From Paludibacteraceae bacterium (GTDB lineage Bacteria > Bacteroidota > Bacteroidia > Bacteroidales > Paludibacteraceae), in NCBI GenBank assembly GCA_017503075.1, contig JAFVTU010000020.1:1-64000 (forward strand): 64,000 nucleotides of DNA. Direction: 5' to 3'. Below, piece by piece: positions 1-8,386 of this stretch. The translations under genes were made by a program, and so were the position numbers. Numbering within the stretch: position 1 is the stretch's first letter; every line of letters starts with the position of its first letter. The notes beneath the pieces were generated by a model. The model searched no databases and was not told where the DNA came from. It saw nothing but the letters and a program-made list of their open reading frames with translations.

Positions 1-144
1 TTCAACAACTTGTTGTTTGAATGACTGAGAGTAATAATTTACTGTTCGCTTCATAAAACTTGAATCTTAATAATTGATACTTTTTGTTCATTTTATGAGT
101 AAACCTATTTCAGTATAAGACATACTTTTATTAAGATTGCCGTC

Positions 145-233
145 TCTTTTCCCTCTCTTATACCTTCCCCTATTCTACCGACCGACGACCGAGAGAACTC
201 CGACAGAACTCCGACTCAACTCCCTGCCCACAA
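145..233. repeat. Degenerate tandem array, 11-bp period
   Basis: Consecutive 11-mers such as GAGAACTCCGA, CAGAACTCCGA and CTCAACTCCCT follow one another without gaps. The period extends upstream into a C/T-rich part with weaker identity. The array is bracketed by two 19-bp direct repeats 115 bp apart. It belongs to the same style of array seen at 8608, 10816, 19740, 27224, 43087 and 58157. Confidence 0.6.
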
Positions 234-307
234 AAAGTACTTTTATTAAGATTACCTTCTTTCTAAGTTCCAAACAGTAGGCACTCAGTGCCGTATACTA
301 AACCAAT

Positions 308-330
308 AAATGGCGAAAAAGTCGCCATTT
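308..330. terminator. Perfect 9-bp hairpin upstream of the first gene
   Basis: AAATGGCGA and TCGCCATTT pair around a 5-base AAAAG loop. The hairpin lies just upstream of the -33/-7 promoter of the gene at 443. It could end transcription coming from the left or act as an upstream control site. There is no clear T tract, so the terminator label is tentative. Confidence 0.4.
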
Positions 331-331
331 A

Positions 332-363
332 TTTGCACATCTCAAAAAAAAGCACTACCTTTG
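332..363 (+). promoter_or_regulatory. Bacteroidota promoter (-33 TTTG, -7 TACCTTTG)
   Basis: TTTG at 332-335 and TACCTTTG at 356-363 are 20 bases apart, matching the Bacteroidota sigma-ABfr consensus. It predicts a start near 369 and a leader of about 74 nt before the ATG at 443. Confidence 0.75.
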
Positions 364-373
364 CACCGCAAAG

Positions 374-389
374 GTCAAAATACTTTGAC
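374..389. promoter_or_regulatory. Palindrome GTCAAA-N4-TTTGAC at the start of the leader
   Basis: A perfect 6+6 inverted repeat lies directly after the predicted transcription start for the gene at 443. Its position suits a repressor operator or a leader hairpin. No regulator gene is adjacent. Confidence 0.45.
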
Positions 390-442
390 TTTTTGCATAA
401 AAATAGCAGCTAGAATCCGCGCGATGTTCTAATGAATACAAT

Positions 443-904
443 ATGACAACTTTAACACCAGAACAGAAAGAGGCTCAAATGGCGAGCATGAAATCCTTTG
501 ATGAGGAGATGCCTTCAGTGGGTATCTTTTGGTATGACCCTCAAGAACACGAGTTCTTTGGTGTGTATAAGAAAGAACTGACACCAAAGATGATTGAGGA
601 GGCTGCTAATAAGGGATTACCTTTTATCAATTATCCTAAATTGCATCGTCAAGTATGGAAAGAGCAATATTTCCGTGCTTTGGCATCGCATAAACCCACT
701 CGTTTCACGGGAGATTATACGATGATACCTCGAGGTCGTGTTGCATGGAATATTGATAAGTTCATTGTTTTTGTTGGCAAGTGGGCGGAAGATATACAAG
801 ACGAGTTGACAGAGTTGATCAATAAGCACTTTGCATTGCCATTTTTTGAGTTTGTCTATGATGAGCATTGGGACTTAGGGCATGGCTGGTCTGGTGACTT
901 TTAG
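443..904 (+). CDS. Conserved hypothetical protein, 153 aa
   Basis: I do not recognise an annotated family. The protein is acidic, soluble and has no signal peptide or membrane segment. Distinct stretches include GIFWYDP near residue 27, an IPRGR motif near residue 95, and a C-terminal HWDLGHGW just before the stop. These look like positions of a conserved fold of its own. The gene stands alone with its own promoter and an operator-like palindrome, and nothing with a related job is next to it. The start at 443 fits the promoter; a nearby ATG at 432 is out of frame and stops after four codons. The function is unknown. Confidence 0.75.
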   Translation: MTTLTPEQKEAQMASMKSFDEEMPSVGIFWYDPQEHEFFGVYKKELTPKMIEEAANKGLPFINYPKLHRQVWKEQYFRALASHKPTRFTGDYTMIPRGRVAWNIDKFIVFVGKWAEDIQDELTELINKHFALPFFEFVYDEHWDLGHGWSGDF

Positions 905-1312
905 TAAAAAAAACTGAAAACATTGATAGAAAAAATAATATTAACCCTATAAAATTACTTATTACTCATCACTTATAGTTCTTATCTCGCCTATATGGCT
1001 CGAACGATTTAAACATAACTTGCCCGCAACGATCCGTTGCTCGACATATTTAGTATAGCGTTATAAGCCACACTTGACATCTTGAAAACTGGACACTTTC
1101 AAATGATCAATTATTCTTCAAGTTACGGTTTATGCACGCTCGCGTTTCCAGCGTGAGTTTTCTGTGCGTAGATTTGAAGAATAAAGGTAGTCCAGATTCC
1201 TCAAAATGTCAAATTGAAGCGAACGAAAGTTCACGCTTTTTTCGTAAAAAAGCAATAAAATGTAATATTCAGTCACCTTGATTTGTCTAATGGATAGTAA
1301 ACAATATATAGT
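905..1312. other. 408-bp spacer with small palindromes
   Basis: No gene is supported. The spacer is AT-rich and carries three small dyads: the TTATCTCGCC...GGCTCGAACGATT element at 981-1010, GCAACG-ATC-CGTTGC at 1026-1040, and CACGCT-N9-AGCGTG around 1135-1155. No clear TAnnTTTG promoter was found for the exporter operon that begins at 1313. Confidence 0.5.
981..1010. repeat. Small palindromic element, copy at 981
   Basis: The sequence CTTATCTCGCC-N4-GGCTCGAACGATT recurs at 8390-8418 with CCAATGGG in its centre, where it sits inside a longer repeat as a 46-bp insertion. Here another palindrome (1026-1040) follows, as a different one follows the copy at 8390. Confidence 0.55.
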
Positions 1313-1972
1313 ATGATACATTTAGAAAACATACACAAGACCTACAACTTGGGCACTCCCAACGCGTTGCATGTGCTGAAAGGAATCGACCTGCATATCA
1401 ACAAGGGCGAACTGGTGTCTATCATGGGTTCTTCGGGTTCGGGCAAGTCCACGCTGCTCAACATCTTGGGCATCTTGGACAACTACGACGAGGGCACGTA
1501 TCACCTCAACGGACACCTAATCAAAGACCTCAACGAGACACAAGGTGCACGCCTGCGCAACGAATTGATTGGGTTTGTATTCCAGAGCTTCAACCTGCTG
1601 AACTTCAAGAACGCAGTCGAGAATGTGGCATTGCCCCTATATTATAAAGGTGTACCACGCAAAGAACGCTACATGCGTGCCATGGAGCAACTGGAGCGTA
1701 TGGGGCTCAAAGACTGGGCTACGCACCTGCCTCACGAGATGTCGGGTGGTCAGCGCCAACGCGTAGCCATCGCTCGCGCGATTGTAGGCAATCCAAGCGT
1801 GCTACTGGCGGATGAGCCAACGGGTGCATTGGATTCCAAGACTTCGGTGGAGATGATGGACGTCTTCAAGCAACTCAATTCCGAAGGTATCACCACCGTG
1901 ATTGTCACCCACGAACAGAGCATTGCGGACGCTACGCAACGTATTATTCGGATTAAAGACGGGGTTATTTAG
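1313..1972 (+). CDS. ABC exporter ATPase, MacB/LolD type
   Basis: A 219-residue stand-alone nucleotide-binding subunit. Walker A is GSSGSGKST (39-47), the Q-loop glutamine is about residue 91, the signature MSGGQRQR starts at 143, Walker B is VLLADEPTG (163-171), and the switch histidine is at 200. The length and the LNET/GFVFQSFNLL style are typical of MacB/LolD/FtsE-type ATPases. It is the first gene of a five-gene set with two MacB-like permeases, a MacA-like adaptor and a TolC-like channel. It should energise export or efflux across the envelope rather than uptake. The substrate (drug, lipoprotein, peptide or siderophore) cannot be read from the sequence. Confidence 0.9.
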   Translation: MIHLENIHKTYNLGTPNALHVLKGIDLHINKGELVSIMGSSGSGKSTLLNILGILDNYDEGTYHLNGHLIKDLNETQGARLRNELIGFVFQSFNLLNFKNAVENVALPLYYKGVPRKERYMRAMEQLERMGLKDWATHLPHEMSGGQRQRVAIARAIVGNPSVLLADEPTGALDSKTSVEMMDVFKQLNSEGITTVIVTHEQSIADATQRIIRIKDGVI

Positions 1973-2010
1973 GTGTAGGGTGTAAAGTGTAGAGTGTAAA
2001 GGCAAGGGAG
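1973..2010. repeat. Short direct repeats between ATPase and permease
   Basis: The 38-bp gap is built from near copies of GTGTAGGGTGTAAA and GTGTAGAGTGTAAA immediately before the ATG at 2011. It is one of the many repeat-built gaps in this window. Confidence 0.5.
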
Positions 2011-3228
2011 ATGAGAGATTTATTGCACGAAATATGGGAATCGCTGCGGCAGAATAAGTTCCGCACCGCCATGACTGGCTTTGCTGTGGTGTGGGGAATC
2101 TTTATTCTCGTAGTACTCTTAGGCGTGAGCAAGGGATTGGAAAATGGCATGCAAGCCAACTACGGTTCGCGCCTCAGCAATTCGGTAGATATCTGGACAT
2201 CATGGACCACCCTACCATACAAAGGTCTGCCTTCCTCGCGCTACCTATTCTTCACCGACAACGATGCACAACTGATTCGCAACCTGCCCGAGGTGGAACT
2301 ATTTTCGCGCGTCGCATCCAAATATGGCGTGGAAACGGTCTATGGCAAAGAGAGCATCACCTTAGAAGTGACGGGCATCGAAGGCGATTATCAGCATATC
2401 TTCAATAAGAACCTACTATGCGGACGCTTCGTGAACGCACGCGATATTGCCCAGCGAGAGAAAATATGCGTCCTTGATGAACGTGCCATAGAGATGTTGG
2501 GCATCAGCGCAGAGCAGATATTAGGGGAGTTTATCAAGGTAAATAGCGTGCGCTTCCGCGTGGTGGGAGTATGTGAGAAAGGCGAACGGTGGCAAGGTGC
2601 CAGTATGTTTATTCCTTTCTCCACACACCAAAACATTTTCAGCACCAGCCGCAAGTTCCAAAAGATGTCAATGACCATGACCAGTGGCACACGCAATATT
2701 GAAAAGCGCGTCAAGACCCTCTTGGCAGGACCAATGCAATTCGACAAAGACGATCCGGGTGCTGTGGGCGTATGGACACAAGAGGAGTCGGTAGAGGAGC
2801 AAGCACGTGTGATGGGGGATATCCGACTATTTATCTTGATATTAGGTCTTTGTACATTGGTGTCCGGTGCAGTAGGCGTGAGCAATATCATGTTGGTATC
2901 GGTGCGCGAACGCACCAAGGAGTTGGGTATCCGCAAGGCATTAGGCGCACCGCCTATCACGGTGATGCTGTCCGTAGTGGGCGAGTCGCTGGCGATTACC
3001 AGTATCTTTGGCTTGATAGGTGTGCTGTTGGGTAGCGGCGTAGTGTCGCTGATTGGCATGCTGACCGCCAACGCACAAGAGCAAGTACTGGTCAATCCAT
3101 CTGTGGATGGCTGGGCAGTAATGGTGGCTACCCTAATATTGATTATTATTGGCGTGATTGCAGGTGCTATCCCTGCCTATCGCGCTATGCGTATCAAACC
3201 GATTGAGGCAATGAATGCGGATAAGTAG
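2011..3228 (+). CDS. ABC transporter permease, MacB/FtsX family (first copy)
   Basis: A 405-residue MacB-type permease. One membrane segment lies near residues 20-42, followed by a large periplasmic core (MacB_PCD, about 45-260) and a C-terminal FtsX domain with three segments (about 270-400). The hallmark VSGAVGVSNIMLVSVRERTKE, shared by this family, sits after the second segment, with GIRKALGA next to it. The N-terminus MRDLLHEIW aligns with that of the next gene, which supports this start. It should pair with the neighbouring permease as a heterodimer powered by the upstream ATPase. It transmits conformational change to the adaptor and channel rather than forming a classical pore. Confidence 0.9.
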   Translation: MRDLLHEIWESLRQNKFRTAMTGFAVVWGIFILVVLLGVSKGLENGMQANYGSRLSNSVDIWTSWTTLPYKGLPSSRYLFFTDNDAQLIRNLPEVELFSRVASKYGVETVYGKESITLEVTGIEGDYQHIFNKNLLCGRFVNARDIAQREKICVLDERAIEMLGISAEQILGEFIKVNSVRFRVVGVCEKGERWQGASMFIPFSTHQNIFSTSRKFQKMSMTMTSGTRNIEKRVKTLLAGPMQFDKDDPGAVGVWTQEESVEEQARVMGDIRLFILILGLCTLVSGAVGVSNIMLVSVRERTKELGIRKALGAPPITVMLSVVGESLAITSIFGLIGVLLGSGVVSLIGMLTANAQEQVLVNPSVDGWAVMVATLILIIIGVIAGAIPAYRAMRIKPIEAMNADK

Positions 3229-3258
3229 TTTAGTGTTTAGAGTTTAGTGTTTAGAGGA
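3229..3258. repeat. Tandem GTTTAGTGTTTAGAG-type repeat between permeases
   Basis: Two near-perfect copies of GTTTAGTGTTTAGA fill the gap between the two permease genes. The repeat overlaps the upstream GTG at 3247 that would be the longer start. The same CTAAAC/GTTTAG word recurs at 14697, 17195, 27946, 55165 and 59198. Confidence 0.55.
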
Positions 3259-4494
3259 ATGGACTTTTTTGAAGAAATATGGGCTACGATTACCAAGAAC
3301 CGTTCACGCAGTATCTTGACGGGCTTTGGTGTCTTTTGGGGCATGATGATGCTATTGGTATTGGTGGGCTTGGGGCAATCGCTCACCCAAGGTATCATGG
3401 CTAACGTCGAGGGCTTTGCTATCAATTCGTGCTTTGTGATTCCCGACCGCACCAGCAAACCCTACAAGGGCTTGCAAAAGGGACGGACTTGGTCTATCCA
3501 CAACCAAGACATGCCCACTATTCGCCATGCAGCCACCCACGCTGATGTCATAGCACCCATGTGCTTTGGCGGAGAAAGCACCGTGCGCTTTGGTACAAGG
3601 CACGATGAGTATAATATGGTGGGTATCACTCCCGACTATCCCCAAATATTATATATCCCATTGCTCTACGGACGCGAGATCAACGAGATTGATGTACAGG
3701 AGAAGCGAAAAGTATGTGTCATAGGCAACGAAGTGTACAACAAACTATTCCCCGAAGGAGGCAACCCCGTAGGCAAACTCCTGCATATTGGCAACATGCA
3801 GTTCCGCATAGTGGGCGTGAAGAAAAAGACCAAAGCGCAAGTCTATCTAGGGGGGCATCCCGACCAACAAGTCTTCTGGCCAATCTCCACGCTGCAGCAA
3901 GCTCGCCAACTGGGCGAAAATATCCATCTCATCATGGCTATTGCCCAATCGAACACACCCGTCAGTATCGTGGAAGAAGAACTGAAGACTGTGCTAAAAG
4001 ACCTCTATACAATCGCTCCCGATGACAACCGCGCCATGTACACCATGAACATGGAGGAAACGCTCAAAGCATTCCAATATCTGGTTGTCGGATTAAGCGC
4101 ACTGATATGGCTCATCGGTTTAGGCACACTGATTTCGGGTGCGGTAGGTGTCAGCAATATCATGCTTGTCACCGTGCGCGAACGCACCAAAGAGATAGGT
4201 ATCCGCCGTGCCATTGGTGCCAGCCCGTGGGTGATTACCAAGCAGATATTAGCGGAAAGTACCTTGCTCACGCTGTTAGCAGGACTGTTAGGTATCGTGG
4301 CAGGCGTTGGCGTACTGCAATTGGCACAACAGCTCTTGCAGGGCAATGAGATGTTTAGCCAAGACATGCAAATCAGCTTTGGCGTAGCCATTGGCGGATT
4401 AGCCATCTTATTGCTGATCGGACTATTAGCAGGACTATTGCCGGCTCGCCGAGCATTAGCCATCAAGCCTATCGAGGCACTTAATGAAGAATAA
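3259..4494 (+). CDS. ABC transporter permease, MacB/FtsX family (second copy)
   Basis: A MacB-type permease of 411 residues from the ATG at 3259. A GTG at 3247 would add four residues made of repeat sequence, and MDFFEEIW matches the start of the preceding permease, so 3259 is preferred. It has a segment near residues 20-42, a periplasmic core domain, and a C-terminal FtsX domain with SGAVGVSNIMLVTVRERTKE and GIRRAIGA. It is clearly related to the first permease but well diverged, which suggests an obligate heterodimer rather than a recent duplication. Same operon as the ATPase, adaptor and TolC-like channel. Confidence 0.9.
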   Translation: MDFFEEIWATITKNRSRSILTGFGVFWGMMMLLVLVGLGQSLTQGIMANVEGFAINSCFVIPDRTSKPYKGLQKGRTWSIHNQDMPTIRHAATHADVIAPMCFGGESTVRFGTRHDEYNMVGITPDYPQILYIPLLYGREINEIDVQEKRKVCVIGNEVYNKLFPEGGNPVGKLLHIGNMQFRIVGVKKKTKAQVYLGGHPDQQVFWPISTLQQARQLGENIHLIMAIAQSNTPVSIVEEELKTVLKDLYTIAPDDNRAMYTMNMEETLKAFQYLVVGLSALIWLIGLGTLISGAVGVSNIMLVTVRERTKEIGIRRAIGASPWVITKQILAESTLLTLLAGLLGIVAGVGVLQLAQQLLQGNEMFSQDMQISFGVAIGGLAILLLIGLLAGLLPARRALAIKPIEALNEE

Positions 4495-4510
4495 TAAAAA
4501 TAACAAACAT

Positions 4511-5608
4511 ATGAAAAAAGCAAAGAAATGGATTCTGTTGGCAGTTATCGCCGCAGTGGTAGTAGGAGTATTCGTGTATCTATGGCAACAGTCACGCCCC
4601 AAAGAAGTGAAGTATGAAACCAAGGTTGTGACAGTAGGTACTATCCAAAAAACAACGATTGTCACGGGTAAGATCGAGCCACGCGATGAAGTGGAAATCA
4701 AACCACAAATATCGGGTATCATTACCGAACTCTACAAGCAAGCAGGCGACAAAGTGCGTGTGGGAGATGCTATTGCCAAGATCAAAGTCATTCCCGATAT
4801 GGCGCAACTCAATAGCGCAGAATCGCGTGTGCGTTTGGCAAAATACAACTTAGAGAACGCTCGCCAGGTCTTTGAGCGCGACTCTATATTGCTCGCGCAG
4901 GAGGTCATTGCACACGAGACCTACGAGAAATCGCGCCTGCAATATATATCCGATCTTGAAGAACTGCAAGCGGCAGAGGATCACTTGAGTATTACCCGTG
5001 ATGGTGTTACAAAGAAGGCAGAAACTGACTTTACCAACACCATTGTGAAATCCACTATCACAGGTACGGTGCTGGATGTGCCTGTCAAAGTGGGCAACTC
5101 AGTCGTTTTGACCAACACTTTCAACGATGGTACGACCATTGCCACGGTGGCGGATATGCAGGATCTCCTTTTTGTGGGTAGTATCGATGAGACGGAAGTG
5201 GGCAAACTGCGCGAAGGCATGCGCATGGATTTGGTCATTGGCGCATTGAATGACCAACGCTTCACAGCCACATTGGAGTATATTGCCCCCAAAGGTACCG
5301 AACAAAATGGTGCCATGATGTTCGAAATCAAAGGTGCAGCCACTATCCCTGACACCGTGATTATTCGTGCAGGATATAGTGCCAATGCCGAGATTGTACT
5401 CAATGAGCGTGTGAATGTACTCACTATTCCAGAAGCCAATGTAGAGATGGAGGACGACAAGTCATTCGTGCAACTCATTACCGACACCACCACCCAAGCG
5501 GTAACCCGCACCGAAATCCAAACGGGTCTTTCCGATGGACTGACCATTGAAGTGACAGAAGGTCTAAAAGCGGGCGATATGATTCGTGGTAACCAAATTA
5601 CTCAATAA
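4511..5608 (+). CDS. Periplasmic adaptor (membrane fusion protein), MacA/HlyD type
   Basis: A 365-residue adaptor from the ATG at 4511. The earlier in-frame ATG at 4484 would overlap the permease and add lysine/asparagine-rich residues before a normal signal-anchor, so it is less likely. An N-terminal anchor (about 8-25) leads to a biotinyl-lipoyl-like half with VEIKPQISGIITELY, an alpha-helical hairpin (about 95-155), the second lipoyl half, and beta-barrel and membrane-proximal domains. It bridges the inner-membrane MacB-like pair and the outer-membrane channel encoded just downstream. Only three bases separate it from the channel gene, so the two are very likely co-translated. Confidence 0.9.
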   Translation: MKKAKKWILLAVIAAVVVGVFVYLWQQSRPKEVKYETKVVTVGTIQKTTIVTGKIEPRDEVEIKPQISGIITELYKQAGDKVRVGDAIAKIKVIPDMAQLNSAESRVRLAKYNLENARQVFERDSILLAQEVIAHETYEKSRLQYISDLEELQAAEDHLSITRDGVTKKAETDFTNTIVKSTITGTVLDVPVKVGNSVVLTNTFNDGTTIATVADMQDLLFVGSIDETEVGKLREGMRMDLVIGALNDQRFTATLEYIAPKGTEQNGAMMFEIKGAATIPDTVIIRAGYSANAEIVLNERVNVLTIPEANVEMEDDKSFVQLITDTTTQAVTRTEIQTGLSDGLTIEVTEGLKAGDMIRGNQITQ

Positions 5609-5611
5609 ACT

Positions 5612-6913
5612 ATGAAACAATTACTTATCATTTCTCTATGCCTCCTTTCATTGAGTATCAACGCCGAAGTTCTTACTTTGCAACAATGTATCGACTCGGC
5701 ATTACTCAATAGTCTGACCATACAGAAACAGGGCAATCAATACGCCTCTCAACGCTTGCAATACACCCAGTCTAAGGCAGACATATCGCCCTCTATAAGC
5801 GGTTCGGCAGGACAGAGTTGGATATTCGGTCGTTCTATCGGAGCAGACAACATTTATCATGCGCAGAACTCCTCACAAACGACATTCAACCTTTCAGCGA
5901 ATATCGTGCTTTTTGACGGTCTGCAAATGAAGTACAATATCGACCAAGCACGTGCCAACATGCAAGCAACCGAAGCCAATATGCAGGCATTGCAGATGCA
6001 AATCAAGATGAACGTATCTACCATGTATCTACAAGTCTTGCTCTGCAAGGAATTGCTCCTTGTCGCTGACAATCAGTTAGCAGATACACGCTTGAAGTTG
6101 CAACGCGATTCGGCGTTGGTGGCTGTTAATCGTTTGCCAGCAGGCGAACTCTATACCCTGCAAGCCCAAATAGCACGCGAGGAGTTGGAAGTCACGCAGC
6201 GCCAAAACAACCTGCAACTATCGCTCTTGGACTTAGCACAAGCCATCGAACTGCAAGACATTACCCATTTCGATATTGCTACTCCAAGCCACGAAGAACT
6301 GGCAGGGGGCTTACTGCCCAACAACGAAGAAGTGTATCAAATCGCCTTGCAGTCTCGCCCAGAGATTAAGGCATTAGAATACACGATTCAAGCCAACGAG
6401 AGCGCACTCAAAGGCACCAAGTCCGCCTATTCGCCTACGCTCTCTGCGGGGGCTAATGTCGGAACGGGCTACTACGATATGCAAGGGGCGGATAATAATA
6501 CTTTCGGCACCCAAATGAGGGACAACTTCAGCGCATCGGTGGGCTTAAACCTGCATGTGCCAATCTACGACAAGATGCAAACCTCCACTCGCGTGAAGCA
6601 ACAGAAACTGGCATTGGAGAATGCACGTCTGGATTTAGAGCAACAGAAGAAAGACCTGCGCAAGGAGATAGACCAAGCATACTACAACGCTCGCAATGCC
6701 TATGCCGAGCAAATAGCTTCCGAGAAAGCAGAACAATCTACTGCTGAAGCTTTGCGCTATATCACACAGAAATACGAAGCAGGTAGGGCAACCTCCTATG
6801 AATATCAAGAGGCACGTAACAACCATCTGCAAGCTGAGTCCACTCGTCTGCAGGCGCAGTATAACTATCTATTCCGTTTGCGTATCCTACAATACTATCA
6901 AGGCGTTTTGTGA
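5612..6913 (+). CDS. Outer-membrane efflux channel, TolC family
   Basis: 433 residues with a signal peptide (1-18, ending near NA-EV). Two OEP repeats follow, each with long alpha-helical stretches rich in Q, A and E that build the TolC tunnel. LTLQQCIDSAL at the mature N-terminus and KYEAGRATSYEYQEARNN near residue 390 are typical. It closes the exporter operon. The stop at 6913 is followed by a 192-bp gap shared with the convergent ATPase gene, in which a repeat-derived hairpin may end transcription from both sides. Confidence 0.9.
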   Translation: MKQLLIISLCLLSLSINAEVLTLQQCIDSALLNSLTIQKQGNQYASQRLQYTQSKADISPSISGSAGQSWIFGRSIGADNIYHAQNSSQTTFNLSANIVLFDGLQMKYNIDQARANMQATEANMQALQMQIKMNVSTMYLQVLLCKELLLVADNQLADTRLKLQRDSALVAVNRLPAGELYTLQAQIAREELEVTQRQNNLQLSLLDLAQAIELQDITHFDIATPSHEELAGGLLPNNEEVYQIALQSRPEIKALEYTIQANESALKGTKSAYSPTLSAGANVGTGYYDMQGADNNTFGTQMRDNFSASVGLNLHVPIYDKMQTSTRVKQQKLALENARLDLEQQKKDLRKEIDQAYYNARNAYAEQIASEKAEQSTAEALRYITQKYEAGRATSYEYQEARNNHLQAESTRLQAQYNYLFRLRILQYYQGVL

Positions 6914-6995
6914 TTCGCAATCCTTTTTCAAATCTCTACGGACGCGGCGAAGGAGAACTAAATACGCAGATAGGTCGCATTTTAGCAGGCAGTTA

Positions 6996-7080
6996 GCACA
7001 ATCTCCTGCACTCGAAAACTTTTTTCAAAAAAAATACACCCACGCGGAAAGCTTAGTAAACACTACACTTCCCGCGTGAG
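6996..7080. repeat. Interspersed element A, partial copy 1
   Basis: This stretch matches the left part of the element at 8371 and 10629: GCACAATCT, then CGAAAACTTTTTTCAAAAAAA, shared in all copies, then the hairpin CACGCGG...CTTCCCGCGTG (7041-7078). The right half with the second hairpin and the 11-bp array is missing. It lies between two convergent genes. Confidence 0.65.
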
Positions 7081-7105
7081 TTATTAGTCATACTACGAAT
7101 TAAAT

Positions 7106-8248
7106 CTATTTTCTTGTCACGTGCCTGAAATTTATCAAATGTGTATCACCTACGGACTTTTCTGAGCCAGTATAGATGATGTTCATGCTCAACAAATCAT
7201 CTTTGAGCAGCCCTTTGAGATAATCCAGTGAATTCATAAAGTCTGGATGAAAACGCTCGGCTGACTTGATTTCGTATGCATGTATTTTGCCTGCCTCTTC
7301 TTGCAAGATATCTACTTCTCGTGATTTGTCCCGATAGAACAAAATATTCTTTTCTAATCCCTGATTATAACGCGCTTTCAATATATCACAAACTACCATA
7401 TTCTCAAATATCGCACCGCGCAAAGGATGATTAGCCAACTGCTGAGCCGTCTCTATACCCAAGAGATAACATACCAAACCTATATCGTAGAAATACACCT
7501 TAGGTGTTTTAGTCAGTCGTTTACCTATGTTGCGATAAAATGGATGTAGCAAAAATGCTGTATATGAGGTCTCCAATATACTCATCCATGATTGAATAGT
7601 CTTGTAATCTACAGCTAATTCCGCACTGATAGATGATGCTACAAACTCCGTACCCACTCGAGAAGCAAGAATAGTTAGAAAGCGACGGAAAAGACTCAAA
7701 TCTTTGATATTCACTATCTGGCGGACATCCTTTTGAATATAAGTAGCCACATAACTATCATATACTGTGTGCGGGTCTTTCTTATCCCCCCATACAGCAG
7801 GATAGAATCCTCGCCACATCAGTTCATTGACATCTATATTCGCATCATCGCCTAACTCCGACAAACTCAATGGAAGTAGGCGCATAACCGCCACACGACC
7901 AGCTAAGGATTGAGATATATTTTGCATCAACAAGAAGTCACTGCTACCACTTAGCACATAGCGCAATGATTTGTTTTCATCAACTACCACTTGTAGAACA
8001 GAAAACAACTCGGGCAAGTTCTGTGCTTCGTCTATAATCAATCCATTGGGATATTGTAGCAAGAAGCCCTCAATGTCATGTTCAACTAAAGCTCGGGTTG
8101 TAGCACGCTCCAAATTCACATATTCGCAATCAGGAAATGCCATTTTGCATAGTGTAGTCTTACCTGATTGACGTGGTCCTGTCACAGAAATGACAGACCA
8201 ATGCTCACTTAACTCTAAAAGTTTGTTTTGTAACTCTCTGCTATACAT
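7106..8248 (-). CDS. AAA-family ATPase with C-terminal DUF4143
   Basis: 380 residues with the usual AAA_14 + DUF4143 layout. Walker A is GPRQSGKTT (about 25-33), Walker B is LIIDEAQNLPE (about 69-79), and sensor LSGSSDFLL is near 100. The C-terminal part (from about 185) is DUF4143, with the nuclease-like ExK pattern REVDILQEE...YEIKSAER near residues 310-330 that is common in this family. Such proteins are widespread single-gene cassettes in Bacteroidetes, usually of unknown cellular role and often laterally acquired. It has its own promoter with a 13-bp perfect inverted repeat over the predicted transcription start, which suggests a dedicated repressor or autoregulation. Confidence 0.85.
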   Translation of the reverse strand: MYSRELQNKLLELSEHWSVISVTGPRQSGKTTLCKMAFPDCEYVNLERATTRALVEHDIEGFLLQYPNGLIIDEAQNLPELFSVLQVVVDENKSLRYVLSGSSDFLLMQNISQSLAGRVAVMRLLPLSLSELGDDANIDVNELMWRGFYPAVWGDKKDPHTVYDSYVATYIQKDVRQIVNIKDLSLFRRFLTILASRVGTEFVASSISAELAVDYKTIQSWMSILETSYTAFLLHPFYRNIGKRLTKTPKVYFYDIGLVCYLLGIETAQQLANHPLRGAIFENMVVCDILKARYNQGLEKNILFYRDKSREVDILQEEAGKIHAYEIKSAERFHPDFMNSLDYLKGLLKDDLLSMNIIYTGSEKSVGDTHLINFRHVTRK

Positions 8249-8265
8249 ACAATTATTGTCTTTAT

Positions 8266-8298
8266 GGACAAATTAGGAACACAACTCCTAATTTGTCC
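8266..8298. promoter_or_regulatory. 13-bp perfect inverted repeat, probable operator
   Basis: GGACAAATTAGGA and TCCTAATTTGTCC are exact reverse complements around a 7-base loop. The right arm ends two bases before the -7 box at 8300, so it covers the predicted transcription start of the ATPase gene. It could be bound by a repressor or form a leader hairpin. Confidence 0.6.
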
Positions 8299-8299
8299 G

Positions 8300-8307
8300 C
8301 AAAGGTA
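8300..8307 (-). promoter_or_regulatory. -7 box TACCTTTG for the AAA/DUF4143 ATPase
   Basis: Exact Bacteroidota -7 consensus on the minus strand, 52 bases upstream of the start codon at 8248. Confidence 0.65.
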
Positions 8308-8386
8308 CTATATTTATTTGACATACGCAAGAGTATGAGCGAAAAATGTGATTTTTTTAGCGATAATTGGTAACTTTCGGCACAAT

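Larger units (their letters stand above)
1..442. other. Left-edge spacer with 11-bp array, direct repeats, hairpin and promoter
   Basis: No coding region is supported here. The stretch holds a dyad at 1-21, an AT-rich part to about 122, a direct repeat (TACTTTTATTAAGATTnCC at 123-141 and again at 238-256) that brackets an 11-bp-period array, then a hairpin (308-330), a promoter (332-363) and a palindrome (374-389) serving the gene at 443. Each of the main parts is listed separately. Confidence 0.6.

Noticed and set aside
981-1010. Possible tRNA T-arm (GTTCGAGCC on the minus strand)
   Set aside because: No acceptor, anticodon or D arm can be drawn around it; the match comes from the repeated palindrome.
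2391-3095. 234-codon minus-strand frame inside the first permease gene
   Set aside because: Antisense to a clear MacB permease; its protein is low in complexity (S, T, P rich) and has no start context or family.
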